50,143 nt of DNA from F23-D06 sp045116675 (GCA_045116675.1 JBGUMF010000070.1:1-50143); one strand, 5' to 3'; positions 7,397 through 15,709 are shown, counted from the first letter of the stretch. The notes: generated by a model from the letters alone, not told the origin. A program made the numbers and translations.

Positions 7397-8731
7397 TCAT
7401 TGCCGTTTCTCCCACGGATAAATGCGCATGAAAAGCAGGGAGGCTATCAGAATCAGCACACTATACACCCATTCGGAGCACCAAACCCACCGAATCGGCA
7501 GGTGTAGTTTCTCCGTGGCCATATAAATATATAAGATATAAAACACCAACACGCCCGTTTCCATAAAGAGTGCCATGAGCGTTTTGCCCGTTCCTGACAC
7601 AAACTCGAAATAGACCATCGCAGCGGTCATGATTATGGCTCCCACATAGATTGTGTAGAGTGCGGGCACAGACTGTGCAGCCAATTGTATGTCATCGGTA
7701 TAAAAAGAGGCAATCTGCCGCGGGAAAATGGCGAACACCAACAGGATGGGCAGCAGTGTCAGCAGCGACATCCGCACAATACGACGGAGCGTACGCCGTA
7801 CCTCATCCGACTTTCCGGCACCAATCAGTCTACTGGTCAACGTATTGGCTGTAGCACAATAGGCAAACACCGAAATGGTGCACAGCATATAGACGCTACG
7901 TACAATGCCTGAGATGGCCATCGCCTCCTCGCCCAAATGCTCTATCATGGCGAAAAAGAGGAACCATGTGCCAAAGGAGATGAGGCGCTGCAACATAGTG
8001 GGCACGGAAATACGGAGCACCGAACCCAGCAGACGGATGTCAAAGGATTTAAAGCGAAACAAATCGTATTGTTTACAAGGCAATTTCACAAACGTATAGG
8101 TGAAGAACACCATTGTAGCGGTCACTTCCGCCATCACGGAGGAGAGTCCGGCTCCAGCCACACCCATTTCCGGCAAGCCGAAGTGCCCGAAGATTAGCGA
8201 ATAATCAAAGAAGATGTTCACCACCGCCATCATCAGCGTGGTCAGCGTGATGATTTTAGTGTTGGAAAGACCAATATAAAGTGACCTGAACAGGTAGTTG
8301 ACACTCACAAAGAGGATACCCCACTGGCGAAACCTCATGAACTCAATCGCCGATGTGTAAATTGCCTGGGAATGGATGATCTTGGAAAAGAACGGTTCCG
8401 TAAAGAACGCCATCATCCCCAACAGAAACAGACCAAAAAAGAGGGTGAACATGAGGCCATGTTCAAAAACAGGCCCGATCCGCCGCAAATTACCCTCCCC
8501 TAACCTACGGGCAACCATGATTTGCACTCCCACCGCAAAGCCCTGGGTGATAGTGGTAAAGACTAAATAATAGAGTCCCGCCATCATCGCCGCCCCGAGC
8601 TCGGCATTGCCCACATGTCCCAAGAACACCGTGTTGACGAACACGATGATGGTTTGGGCCAGATTTCCGAAGATTATCGGGTAAGTAATCTGCCAAATCT
8701 CCTTATTTGACACCGAAACAGCAGCTTTCAT
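7397..8731 (-). CDS. MATE family efflux transporter
   Basis: This 444-residue polytopic membrane protein has about twelve hydrophobic segments and the MATE opening pattern: a short cytoplasmic start, EIWQITYPIIFGNLAQ in the first helix, then NTVFLGHVGNAELGAA. Such proteins export cationic drugs, dyes or metabolites in exchange for Na+ or H+. The reading frame stays open to 8809, but I place the start at the ATG at 8731. The longer version would put an exact -7 promoter box (8766-8773) inside the gene, its extra 26 residues do not look like MATE sequence, and 444 residues is the usual family length. The gene is divergent from the thioredoxin-esterase gene. Substrate unknown. Confidence 0.88.
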   Translation of the reverse strand: MKAAVSVSNKEIWQITYPIIFGNLAQTIIVFVNTVFLGHVGNAELGAAMMAGLYYLVFTTITQGFAVGVQIMVARRLGEGNLRRIGPVFEHGLMFTLFFGLFLLGMMAFFTEPFFSKIIHSQAIYTSAIEFMRFRQWGILFVSVNYLFRSLYIGLSNTKIITLTTLMMAVVNIFFDYSLIFGHFGLPEMGVAGAGLSSVMAEVTATMVFFTYTFVKLPCKQYDLFRFKSFDIRLLGSVLRISVPTMLQRLISFGTWFLFFAMIEHLGEEAMAISGIVRSVYMLCTISVFAYCATANTLTSRLIGAGKSDEVRRTLRRIVRMSLLTLLPILLVFAIFPRQIASFYTDDIQLAAQSVPALYTIYVGAIIMTAAMVYFEFVSGTGKTLMALFMETGVLVFYILYIYMATEKLHLPIRWVWCSEWVYSVLILIASLLFMRIYPWEKRQ

Positions 8732-8765
8732 ACACCAAGAACAACCATATTCAATTAAAAGGCTG

Positions 8766-8773
8766 CAAAAATA
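8766..8773 (-). promoter_or_regulatory. -7 promoter box for the MATE gene
   Basis: On the minus strand the bases are TATTTTTG, 34 bases before the ATG at 8731. This box supports the shorter start of the MATE gene. Confidence 0.6.
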
Positions 8774-8815
8774 CAATTTAAAAACATCACTTTTAAGATA
8801 TATCTCCATAAAATG

Positions 8816-8823
8816 TATCTTTG
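8816..8823 (+). promoter_or_regulatory. -7 promoter box for the thioredoxin-esterase gene
   Basis: TATCTTTG matches TAnnTTTG exactly, 23 bases before the ATG at 8847. It is back to back with the MATE promoter, with 42 bases between the two boxes. Confidence 0.6.
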
Positions 8824-8846
8824 CATCGTAAATATAATTCCATTCT

Positions 8847-10160
8847 ATGAAAAATTTTCTAAAGTATCTGCCCCTGTGGCTGTTCGTATTCGCATTCTGT
8901 TGTCCTCTTCAAGCTCAAGTTCCAGACTTTGACACTAAATATGCCACGGAAATGCTGAAGCCCGGCACGCCAGCACCCGACTTCAAGCTCCAGACTCCCG
9001 ATGGCAAGACCATCCAATTCAGCGATTTCGCCAAAGGCAAGTATGTCGTCATCGACTTCTGGGCTTCCTGGTGCCCCGACTGTCGCAAAGACATGCCGGA
9101 AGTTATCCGGATGTACAACAAATGGCACGAAATGGGCGTGGAATTCCTCGGCGTCTCCTTCGACACCGACAAGCAGAAATGGACGGACTACATTGCCCAG
9201 TCCGGTGTTCCTTACCCGCAGGTGAGCGAGCTGAAACGCATGAACCAGTCGGATGTGGCCAAGGCCTACGGCGTGCGCTGGATTCCTTCCCTCTACCTCA
9301 TCGGTCCCGACGGCAAAGTGTTGGTTAGCACTGTGTTGTCATATAAGATTGAGAATATGTTGTACAAGGATTTCGTGGAAAGTGTTGCACTCCCGTTCTA
9401 TGGAAAATATGACACGATTGCCATTGACGGCAGCAAGGGAAAGTTATGGGCCCGATTGTACAAACCAGAGTTGAAGGCAGGGCAACGATGCGATCTCGTC
9501 ATCCTGTGCCACGGACTCAACTGCGACCATGATTTCTCACTAATGCGGCGTATCGCCTACTATCTGGAAAACGACTTCGCAGTTCTGGAATTCGACTTCA
9601 ACGGGCACGGCAAGAGCGACGGCAAATTTGTGGACATGACCATCCCCAACGAGATGGAGGATCTGGAACAGGTGCTGGCATACGCCCAGGACCTGCACTT
9701 TGTGGACGACATCGCCTTGGTAGGCCACTCGCAAGGCGCGGTGGTGGCCGCCATGGTAGCAGGTAAACATCCGGAAGACATCAAGGCAGTGGTGCTGCTG
9801 GCGCCGGCCTCCTCCGTGCGCGATGATGTGGTGCGCGGCAACCTCTTCGGCATCGACTTCGATCCCCTCGACATGCCCGACAGTCTGGTGCTCAACAACG
9901 GCATTGCCCTCGGCTACAGATATTTAAAGACCGCCTCCACCCTGCCCATCTTTGAGACGGCGGCCAACTATCACGGCAACGCCTGCATCATCCACGGCAA
10001 CGCTGACCGCCTCGTGCCCTACACCTGCAGCGAGCATTTCCACGAGACATGGAGCAACAGCGAATACCACCTGCTTAACTACTACGACCACAACTTCACC
10101 GTCTGCCCGTACCGTCCGGCGGAGATCACGACGGAGTTTCTGCAAAGGGTGATGCGATAA
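8847..10160 (+). CDS. Secreted TlpA-type thioredoxin fused to an alpha/beta hydrolase
   Basis: The 437-residue protein joins two enzymes. After a signal peptide (about residues 1-24), residues 35-170 form a TlpA/ResA-like thioredoxin domain, opening with LKPGTPAPDFKL and carrying the redox pair Cys76 and Cys79 in WCPDC. Residues of about 190-437 form an alpha/beta hydrolase of the cinnamoyl-esterase/monoacylglycerol-lipase type: HGLNCDH oxyanion region, nucleophile Ser295 in GHSQGA, acid Asp387 in HGNADRLVP and base His415 in YYDHNF. All catalytic residues of both halves are present, so both may be active. There is no stop or frame change between the halves; the join is a real fusion in this sequence. 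The protein should act in the periplasm. Its substrate is unknown. It converges with the next gene with only three bases between stop codons. Confidence 0.85.
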   Translation: MKNFLKYLPLWLFVFAFCCPLQAQVPDFDTKYATEMLKPGTPAPDFKLQTPDGKTIQFSDFAKGKYVVIDFWASWCPDCRKDMPEVIRMYNKWHEMGVEFLGVSFDTDKQKWTDYIAQSGVPYPQVSELKRMNQSDVAKAYGVRWIPSLYLIGPDGKVLVSTVLSYKIENMLYKDFVESVALPFYGKYDTIAIDGSKGKLWARLYKPELKAGQRCDLVILCHGLNCDHDFSLMRRIAYYLENDFAVLEFDFNGHGKSDGKFVDMTIPNEMEDLEQVLAYAQDLHFVDDIALVGHSQGAVVAAMVAGKHPEDIKAVVLLAPASSVRDDVVRGNLFGIDFDPLDMPDSLVLNNGIALGYRYLKTASTLPIFETAANYHGNACIIHGNADRLVPYTCSEHFHETWSNSEYHLLNYYDHNFTVCPYRPAEITTEFLQRVMR

Positions 10161-10163
10161 TCA

Positions 10164-10628
10164 TCACATATCCCCTGACCAGCCGTGACCCAAGTCCCAG
10201 TGTTCGTCATAGACAAACTCAAAATAGGGCAATGAAAACTCCTTTTCCAAGAGTTCGGTCAATTCTTCTTTGACGGGGTCAGCCCATTTTCCAACTAGAA
10301 CTATGAACTTGTTGATATTCCAAGTCACTCTTCCTCGGGGAACTTGGGTATAATCGCCTTTGAACTTTGTCTCCTCGTGTGTTGCCTGTGCACGGAAATA
10401 TTCTTTCGCCCAAATCTGGCGGTGCAGTTTCGGGTAGTTAATGAAAGGCAATCCCTTTTCAGCGGCTTCTTCCACCATTTTAGGGGTAAGTTCTTTTTTA
10501 CAGACTCCGAAAAAAGAATGATCTTGCATATCGTACCAGAAAATACCCACGCACGGCATTTGCTCATCAAAAGCTTTCATGCTCTCCATTTGCGCCGCAC
10601 GGTCTTTGTCGGACAACTTATTCATCAT
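10164..10628 (-). CDS. Hypothetical cytoplasmic protein, 154 residues
   Basis: I do not recognise this family. The protein has no signal peptide or membrane segment, is rich in charged and aromatic residues, and has a compact single-domain look: MPCVGIFWYDMQDHSFFGV near residues 24-42, a helical LTPKMVEEAAEKGLPFINY stretch, a central GRVTWNINKFIVLVGKW strand region, and a C-terminal FEFVYDEHWDLGHGWSG. The evenly spread hydrophobic pattern and its own exact promoter box (10664-10671) argue that it is a real gene. Two ATG codons lie in tandem at the start (10628 and 10625); either could be used. It converges with the thioredoxin-esterase gene. Confidence 0.75.
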   Translation of the reverse strand: MMNKLSDKDRAAQMESMKAFDEQMPCVGIFWYDMQDHSFFGVCKKELTPKMVEEAAEKGLPFINYPKLHRQIWAKEYFRAQATHEETKFKGDYTQVPRGRVTWNINKFIVLVGKWADPVKEELTELLEKEFSLPYFEFVYDEHWDLGHGWSGDM

Positions 10629-10663
10629 AATATCTATAGTTAGGCAGTAATTTTTTCTGACCG

Positions 10664-10671
10664 CAAAAATA
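10664..10671 (-). promoter_or_regulatory. -7 promoter box for the 154-residue hypothetical gene
   Basis: On the minus strand the bases read TATTTTTG, 35 bases before the first ATG at 10628. Confidence 0.55.
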
Positions 10672-10741
10672 GCAAAAACACCATTACATCTATTTTACCA
10701 GCAATCAAAAAACTTATCAATGGAGGTAGGTGAAAGTAAAT

Positions 10742-10773
10742 CAAAAGAGGCCGCGAATTCGCGGCCTCTTTTG
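10742..10773 (-). terminator. Perfect 32-bp palindromic terminator after the DUF5692-like gene
   Basis: Bases 10742-10773 form a perfect palindrome (16-bp arms centred on GAATTC) with an A/T-rich outer part and a GC-rich core, 19 bases past the stop codon of the minus-strand gene at 10793. The T-run on the 3' arm serves as the U-tract. It is symmetrical, so it could act in both directions, but only the minus-strand gene reads into it. Confidence 0.85.
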
Positions 10774-10792
10774 GTATTTAGCTTTAATGGGA

Positions 10793-11884
10793 TTACTCCA
10801 TATCGGCTCTTGCCACAGCATCTTTGTAGTACTTCTGGTTGATGAAGACATCTTCCTTGTACGGGTTGATGTGACGTTTCTTGGCTTGATAAACAATATA
10901 GCACAAGGCAATGATATTGGTGATAAGTGCCAAGGCGCTGATCACGGTCATCATGGTCGGATTGCCGGCCACAGTCTCCACGGTAGTGCCCACAGCGGCA
11001 GCCTCACCGCCGGCAGCGGCGTAAATCTCCGTGATAGTATCAATACCGTTGGGGTATTGCACGGGAAGCACAGCCCACTTGAAGGCCTGGAAACCGTCTT
11101 TGAAAGTCTCTTGGAAGAGCGGGAACACCTGTGCGAACATGCACCAGATAGCCAGCGTGTTGGCACGGTTCATGATCCAACCGCCACGGTTCCAGCAGAT
11201 AGCCGCGATCGTCGGGGCAAGCAACAAAGCGATACCGCAGAACCAGCTGTGTGTAGGCAAGCAGTTGTAAGTGTAGGCGAAGTTCCAGATGTCATAAACC
11301 ACGATGAAGACCCAGGTCATGTCGGCCCAAATCATGTCTTTCTTGTCCTTGGAGGGGAACACATTCCACCATGCGGTCATACAGAGGATGTTGAGCAGAC
11401 CAGCGACGCCGTTCATGACGTTGTGCCAGCCGCCATAGAGCCACACGCCCTCGCTGGAGAGCCACCACTTGTTCCAACCCATGATAGCGGATTCGAAGTC
11501 GGAGGCCACAGCGATAAGGATGTTGATAGATACGATGATGAACGGAAACGGTTTGAAGCAGTGCTTGGCGCCGATGCCCCATTTGTATTTGATCATCATG
11601 AAGCCGATGCAGCCGGTAAGGGCGGCGTAGAGCTTGGCATAGTGGAACCAGCCGTTCATATAGACGTGCGTCTGGTTGTTCACTGCCCAGTCGGCTCCGG
11701 CACGCGCACCAATGGCTATGGCCACGAAATAAACCGTCAGAATGACGGGGATGACGAAAAAGGTGATGATGCCGCCAGCTTTGGTGCGACGAGCAAACTC
11801 GTTGAATAGGATGAGACCCACGAGAACGACGAGTAACATTCCCCATTGAGCCAGGGCGTTAGCCCCATAAACTTGGAAAAACAT
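10793..11884 (-). CDS. DUF5692-like polytopic membrane protein
   Basis: This 363-residue protein has about ten hydrophobic segments and no cleavable signal peptide. It matches my memory of the DUF5692 family of Bacteroidota: an N-terminal NEFARRTK loop, WFHYAKLYAALTGCIGFM, a DFES segment, WHNVMNGVAGLLNIL, KDMIWADMTWVFIVVYDIW, and NCLPTHSWFCGIALLLAP. It is very rich in Trp. Residues of about 270-310 make an Ala/Gly/Thr-rich loop that I would not expect to be conserved. The function is unknown. A palindromic terminator follows directly and the gene is divergent from the sigma-factor operon. The family label is from recall, with no profile search. Confidence 0.7.
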   Translation of the reverse strand: MFFQVYGANALAQWGMLLVVLVGLILFNEFARRTKAGGIITFFVIPVILTVYFVAIAIGARAGADWAVNNQTHVYMNGWFHYAKLYAALTGCIGFMMIKYKWGIGAKHCFKPFPFIIVSINILIAVASDFESAIMGWNKWWLSSEGVWLYGGWHNVMNGVAGLLNILCMTAWWNVFPSKDKKDMIWADMTWVFIVVYDIWNFAYTYNCLPTHSWFCGIALLLAPTIAAICWNRGGWIMNRANTLAIWCMFAQVFPLFQETFKDGFQAFKWAVLPVQYPNGIDTITEIYAAAGGEAAAVGTTVETVAGNPTMMTVISALALITNIIALCYIVYQAKKRHINPYKEDVFINQKYYKDAVARADME

Positions 11885-12026
11885 AGTACTATTATTTAAT
11901 GAATTTATGATGCATAATGTACAATTTTTTTTCGCCTCCTTGTCACCTTTTGCCTACCTCATCCGTTTAATAGATGAATCGATTCGACAAATAACGAAAA
12001 TGTATAACCTTTAAGATCTTGGAATT

Positions 12027-12479
12027 ATGGATATTTCAGAACTCATAGCGATGATACTCGTATTCGGTGGAGTCTGCATCGCATTACCGCTAATGGCCGT
12101 GTGGCTGACCAACAAACGGAAAAATCACGAAATCGACAAGAAAACGGAGATCTTGATGACTATGTTGGAAAAGAATCCCAATCTCGACCCGGCTGAAGTG
12201 TTAGACAAACTGGACATGTCGTCGGAAGACGGCAAGAAATCCCTGAAAGAAAGAGTATTAGAAAAACTTTTAGCCGGCTGTATCTGCACATTAACCGGAA
12301 TAGTCCTTTTCTTCACCCATTTGTTTGGTTTTGTGTTTTTAGGAGATAAGACCAATGGAGTTGTCTTAGGAGGTGTCTTGACAGCCATAGGCATAGCCCT
12401 TATCATCTATTACTTTGTCAGCAAGAAGATGCTACAGAATGAGATAGAGACTGAAGAGAAACGGATAACCGAGAAATAA
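12027..12479 (+). CDS. Small membrane protein, DUF6249-like, first gene of sigma-factor operon
   Basis: The 150-residue protein has one hydrophobic helix at the N-terminus (about residues 5-27), a charged central region with NPNLDPAEVLDKLD, and two more helices (about 83-105 and 110-132), ending in a charged tail. This layout fits the DUF6249-type proteins often encoded beside ECF sigma factors in Bacteroidota, though the family call is tentative. The sigma factor gene begins 8 bases after its stop, so the two are co-transcribed. By position it could sense or restrain the sigma factor, but no anti-sigma motif is recognisable. No exact -7 box was found upstream. Confidence 0.7.
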   Translation: MDISELIAMILVFGGVCIALPLMAVWLTNKRKNHEIDKKTEILMTMLEKNPNLDPAEVLDKLDMSSEDGKKSLKERVLEKLLAGCICTLTGIVLFFTHLFGFVFLGDKTNGVVLGGVLTAIGIALIIYYFVSKKMLQNEIETEEKRITEK

Positions 12480-12487
12480 ATCTCCGA

Positions 12488-12967
12488 ATGACACGAGAAC
12501 AATTCATAGCCTTAGTTTCGGAGGAGCAGGAGTCTTTGCGAAGATTCCTGCTTGCCCTGTGTGAGGGTGACCGGATGGAGGCGGAGGACATCGCACAGGA
12601 GGCGATGGTGAAGGCGTACATCGCGATGGAGCGGTTCGTGGAGCGGGCTAAGTTCTCCACATGGCTGTTCAAGATCGCCTACAATACCTTCCTCGACCAC
12701 CAACGGTTGGGATGGAACCGCCGGACGGACTTGGACGCGGCGGAGCAGATGCCGGGCGGTCCGGGAGCCGACGACGCCTTCCAATACCAGGAGTTGTACG
12801 AGGCCATCGGCACGCTGCCGTTGAAGGAGAAGAGCGCCATCTTGCTGTTCTACGTCAGCGGCTACTCCGTGAAGGAGATTGCGAAAATCACGGGAGGATC
12901 CCAATTAGCTGTGAAACAACAGCTTTCAAGAGGGAGAGTTAAACTTAGACAAATTTTGGAACGATGA
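12488..12967 (+). CDS. ECF-type RNA polymerase sigma factor
   Basis: The 159-residue protein has the two-domain layout of ECF sigma factors. Region 2 covers about residues 10-75, with GDRMEAEDIAQEAMVKAY and the -10 recognition helix around FSTWLFKIAYN. Region 4 covers about residues 100-157, with LPLKEKSAILLFYVSGYS, then the helix-turn-helix VKEIAKITGGSQLAVKQQL and SRGRVKLRQIL. It should bind core RNA polymerase and direct it to its own promoter set in response to an unknown signal. Its gene sits between two small membrane-protein genes: 8 bases after the first and overlapping the second by four bases (ATGA at 12964-12967), which indicates translational coupling. Confidence 0.93.
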   Translation: MTREQFIALVSEEQESLRRFLLALCEGDRMEAEDIAQEAMVKAYIAMERFVERAKFSTWLFKIAYNTFLDHQRLGWNRRTDLDAAEQMPGGPGADDAFQYQELYEAIGTLPLKEKSAILLFYVSGYSVKEIAKITGGSQLAVKQQLSRGRVKLRQILER

Positions 12968-13344
12968 AAGAGAAGACCACTATAGAAGACCTTTTCGCCC
13001 AGTACCAGCCGGACATGGGCAACCGAAACGAATATATGACGCAGCTTTCCAAGAAGTTGGAGGCGGCGGAATACGCGAAGCGATATCGCGAGGCGCAGAC
13101 GAGACGTTACCGCCGGATGATGGTGGCCGTGTTCATCTCGGGCATCGTCACGGGTGCCATCGGCATCGTGCTGATCTTGTTGAAACCACTTTGGCTATTA
13201 CCATCTGGAATTGCTATCGAGGCCCCCGCATCGTTTCCCATGCTTCCGAAGGTGCTGTTGCTACTGGCTATATGTTTTGTGAGTTGGTGTGTCACGGGGT
13301 TGGTGCGGAAGATCAGTGAGAGGAGCGAGGTGACGGTGCGGTAA
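12964..13344 (+). CDS. Small membrane protein coupled to the ECF sigma factor (possible anti-sigma)
   Basis: The 126-residue protein starts inside the sigma factor stop codon (ATGA overlap). It has a soluble N-terminal part of about 48 residues with basic helices (EAAEYAKRYREAQTRRYRR), then two transmembrane helices (about 50-72 and 90-112) and a short basic tail. A cytoplasmic N-terminal domain followed by membrane helices, encoded directly after an ECF gene with overlapping codons, is the usual arrangement for an anti-sigma factor. However, no zinc-binding HxxxCxxC motif or FecR-like domain is visible, so the role is inferred from position only. Confidence 0.75.
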   Translation: MKEKTTIEDLFAQYQPDMGNRNEYMTQLSKKLEAAEYAKRYREAQTRRYRRMMVAVFISGIVTGAIGIVLILLKPLWLLPSGIAIEAPASFPMLPKVLLLLAICFVSWCVTGLVRKISERSEVTVR

Positions 13345-13387
13345 AAAAAAATCCTTATTTTTCCGCATTTTTGGGGAGAATAAGGCA

Positions 13388-13672
13388 TCACCTCGCCAGC
13401 CACCACACCGCCAACACTACCTGCGCGACGAATATCGCCGGCACGCCGTACTGGAACTTCTTGTGCTGGGTCTTGTGGCGCCACACCTGCATCCCCAACC
13501 ACGCCCCGACACTGCCGCCGACGGCCGCCAGCACCAATAGCACACTCTCCAGAATGCGCCACCGATTGTGCTGCGACTTCCACTTGTCAATGCCATACGC
13601 AAAGAAAGCAACCACATTGATGATGGCCAAATAAATCAGAATTATATGTTTTAAAGACAAGGACATAAGCAC
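13388..13672 (-). CDS. DUF1294 family small membrane protein
   Basis: The 94-residue protein matches DUF1294: an N-terminal helix (about residues 8-25), then YGIDKWKSQ, RILESVLLVLAAVGGSVGA in a second helix, the conserved RHKTQHKKFQYGVP and a last helix. The pattern DK(W/R)xA...R(I/V)PE...GG(S/W)xGA...RHKTxKxxF is characteristic, though here RILE replaces RIPE. Function unknown. Starts at 13672 or at the internal ATG at 13666 are both possible. It converges with the sigma-factor operon; the 43-base gap holds the weak inverted repeat CCTTATT/AATAAGG (13353-13359 and 13379-13385), which may serve both directions. Confidence 0.88.
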   Translation of the reverse strand: MLMSLSLKHIILIYLAIINVVAFFAYGIDKWKSQHNRWRILESVLLVLAAVGGSVGAWLGMQVWRHKTQHKKFQYGVPAIFVAQVVLAVWWLAR

Positions 13673-13714
13673 TATTCAAGAAAAACTGTTCTGTCACGCT
13701 ACAATAGCACCCCC

Positions 13715-15637
13715 CTACTCGCTCAATTCCAGCCACTCCATCTCCTTCTCCTCCAGCTGCTGCTTGGCATCGTTGTATGCCTGATAGAGCGAACCTGAGG
13801 CAATCTCATCGGCGTAGCGATCCGGCTGGGCCAGCTTTTCTTCTATTTCAGCCACCTTCTGCTGCAACTGCTCTACCTCATCCTCCAGCTTGCGCAGACG
13901 GTTTTTCTTTTTGCGGTCAGCGGCTTCCTGTGCCTTGCGCTGCTCATAACTCTCTTTATTACTGGAGACGGTTTTCTCCCCACCGCCAGAAGTAGTCGAC
14001 CCATTGCGCTGTAACTCATTGAGCGTCTCTATCTTGCGCTGCTGCAAAAAGTCATAGACATCACCTGTGTAACCACGCAATTGTTTGTCTTTGAACTCGT
14101 AGGTTTTCGTGGAAAGTCCTTGCAAGAAGTCACGGTCGTGGGAGACCAATATCAAACTGCCCTCATATTGCAGCAGGGCGTTCTTGAGCACATCCTTGGA
14201 GGGCATGTCCAAATGGTTGGTGGGCTCGTCGAGGATGAGCAGGTTGAAGGGGGAAAGCAGCAGTTTCGCCAAGGCCAGCCGCGCCTTCTCGCCGCCGGAC
14301 AGCACCTTCACTTTCTTCTCCGTAGCCTCCGTGTCAAACAGGAAACTGCCCAGGATGGTACGTATTTTGGGCCGGATGTCGCCCACCGCTACATCGTCAA
14401 TCGTCTCAAAGACCGTCTTCTCCGGATCCAGCAACTTGGCCTGGTTTTGCGCATAATAGCCGATAACAACCTGATAGCCAAGCTCCAGTTGTCCGCCCTG
14501 CGGGGCCAGTTCGCCCACAATGGCTTTCACCATGGTAGATTTGCCCTCACCGTTGCGACCCACAAACGCCACGCGCTCGCCACGCTCCAGATGGAAGTCA
14601 ATCTTGTCCAACACGTTCAACGTACCATAGCCCAACGAAAGCTGTTTGGCATCCACCACCATACGACCCGAGTGCGGCGCTGGCGGAAAACGGAAAGTGA
14701 TAGAGCTGCTGTCGTAGTCGTCAATCTCCACCCGGTCCATCTTCTCCAGCATCTTGATGCGGCTCTGCACCTGCCGGGCCTTGGTGGCCTTGTAGCGGAA
14801 ACGCTCTATAAAACGCTCAATCTGCGCTATCTGCTGCTGCTGGTTTTCGTAGGCAGCCTGCTGATGCTCAATGCGTTCCAGACGCTGCTCCACATATTGC
14901 GAATAGCTGCACTTGTAATCCTGGATGGTACCGCAGGTGATCTCCACCGTGCGGTTGGTCACACGGTCAAGGAAGGCACGGTCGTGCGAGACGAGGATAA
15001 CACAGCCGTCGTAGTTGGCCAGATAATCCTCCAGCCACTGGATGGATTCAATGTCGAGATGGTTGGTGGGCTCGTCGAGGAGCACGATTTCCGGCCTCTG
15101 GAGCAGGATTTTGCTCAGGCACACGCGCATCTGCCAACCGTTGCTGAACTCGGCCATCGGACGCTGGAAGTCGCTCCGTTTGAAGCCCATGCCCACCAGC
15201 ACTTTTTCCGCCTCGCCCTCCATGGTATTGCCCCCCAGATGCTGGAAGCGGTCGTTGGCATCCGACAGTTGCTGCGCCAGCAGCGCGTACTCCTCCGACT
15301 CGTAGTCGGTGCGCACAGACAGCTCGTTGGTAAGGCGCTGTATCTTGCTTTCCAGCTGTTTCACCTCCACAAAGGCCGACATGGTCTCTTCCCACACCGT
15401 CTTGTAGGAGGTTTCGGCCAACTCCTGCGGCAGGTAGCCAGTCTTGAAGCCGGAGGTGATCACCATCGTGCCGGAGGCAGGCTCCATCTCGCGGTGGATA
15501 ATTTTCAGCAAGGTAGATTTGCCGGCGCCATTATGCCCCACCAAGCCGATGCGGTCGCGGTCGCCGGCCACGAAGGAGATGTCGCGGAACAGGAAGTCGC
15601 CGGTGAAATTTACAGACAGTTTATTCAGTTGGATCAT
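13715..15637 (-). CDS. ABC-F family ATPase (ribosome-associated type)
   Basis: The 640-residue protein has two ATP-binding cassettes in one chain and no membrane segment, the mark of ABC-F translation factors such as EttA, Uup and YheS. Cassette 1 has Walker A GHNGAGKST near residue 36 and Walker B VLLDEPTNHLD; cassette 2 has GRNGEGKST, signature LSGGEKARLALAK and LLILDEPTNHLD. Between them is the linker (about residues 235-320), rich in Arg and Gln, which in this family reaches the peptidyl-tRNA. The last 80 residues are a coiled coil. The first signature reads FSNGWQMR with Asn166 where Gly is usual. A role in rescuing or tuning ribosomes is inferred; antibiotic protection cannot be told from the sequence. 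The gene follows the RNA polymerase operon terminator and has its own promoter box. Confidence 0.93.
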   Translation of the reverse strand: MIQLNKLSVNFTGDFLFRDISFVAGDRDRIGLVGHNGAGKSTLLKIIHREMEPASGTMVITSGFKTGYLPQELAETSYKTVWEETMSAFVEVKQLESKIQRLTNELSVRTDYESEEYALLAQQLSDANDRFQHLGGNTMEGEAEKVLVGMGFKRSDFQRPMAEFSNGWQMRVCLSKILLQRPEIVLLDEPTNHLDIESIQWLEDYLANYDGCVILVSHDRAFLDRVTNRTVEITCGTIQDYKCSYSQYVEQRLERIEHQQAAYENQQQQIAQIERFIERFRYKATKARQVQSRIKMLEKMDRVEIDDYDSSSITFRFPPAPHSGRMVVDAKQLSLGYGTLNVLDKIDFHLERGERVAFVGRNGEGKSTMVKAIVGELAPQGGQLELGYQVVIGYYAQNQAKLLDPEKTVFETIDDVAVGDIRPKIRTILGSFLFDTEATEKKVKVLSGGEKARLALAKLLLSPFNLLILDEPTNHLDMPSKDVLKNALLQYEGSLILVSHDRDFLQGLSTKTYEFKDKQLRGYTGDVYDFLQQRKIETLNELQRNGSTTSGGGEKTVSSNKESYEQRKAQEAADRKKKNRLRKLEDEVEQLQQKVAEIEEKLAQPDRYADEIASGSLYQAYNDAKQQLEEKEMEWLELSE

Positions 15638-15709
15638 CTTTCTCAGTCATTTCAAAAAGCCGTCGCACGCAACAGGCCCTATTCTGCGACGGGGTTCAAA
15701 AAGAGCGTG

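Noticed and set aside
8732..8809. A 26-residue N-terminal extension of the MATE protein
   Set aside because: An exact -7 promoter box lies inside it and the residues do not resemble a MATE N-terminus.
11934..11940. AGGAGGC on the minus strand upstream of the DUF5692-like gene
   Set aside because: It is about 50 bases before the ATG at 11884, too far to act as its ribosome binding site.
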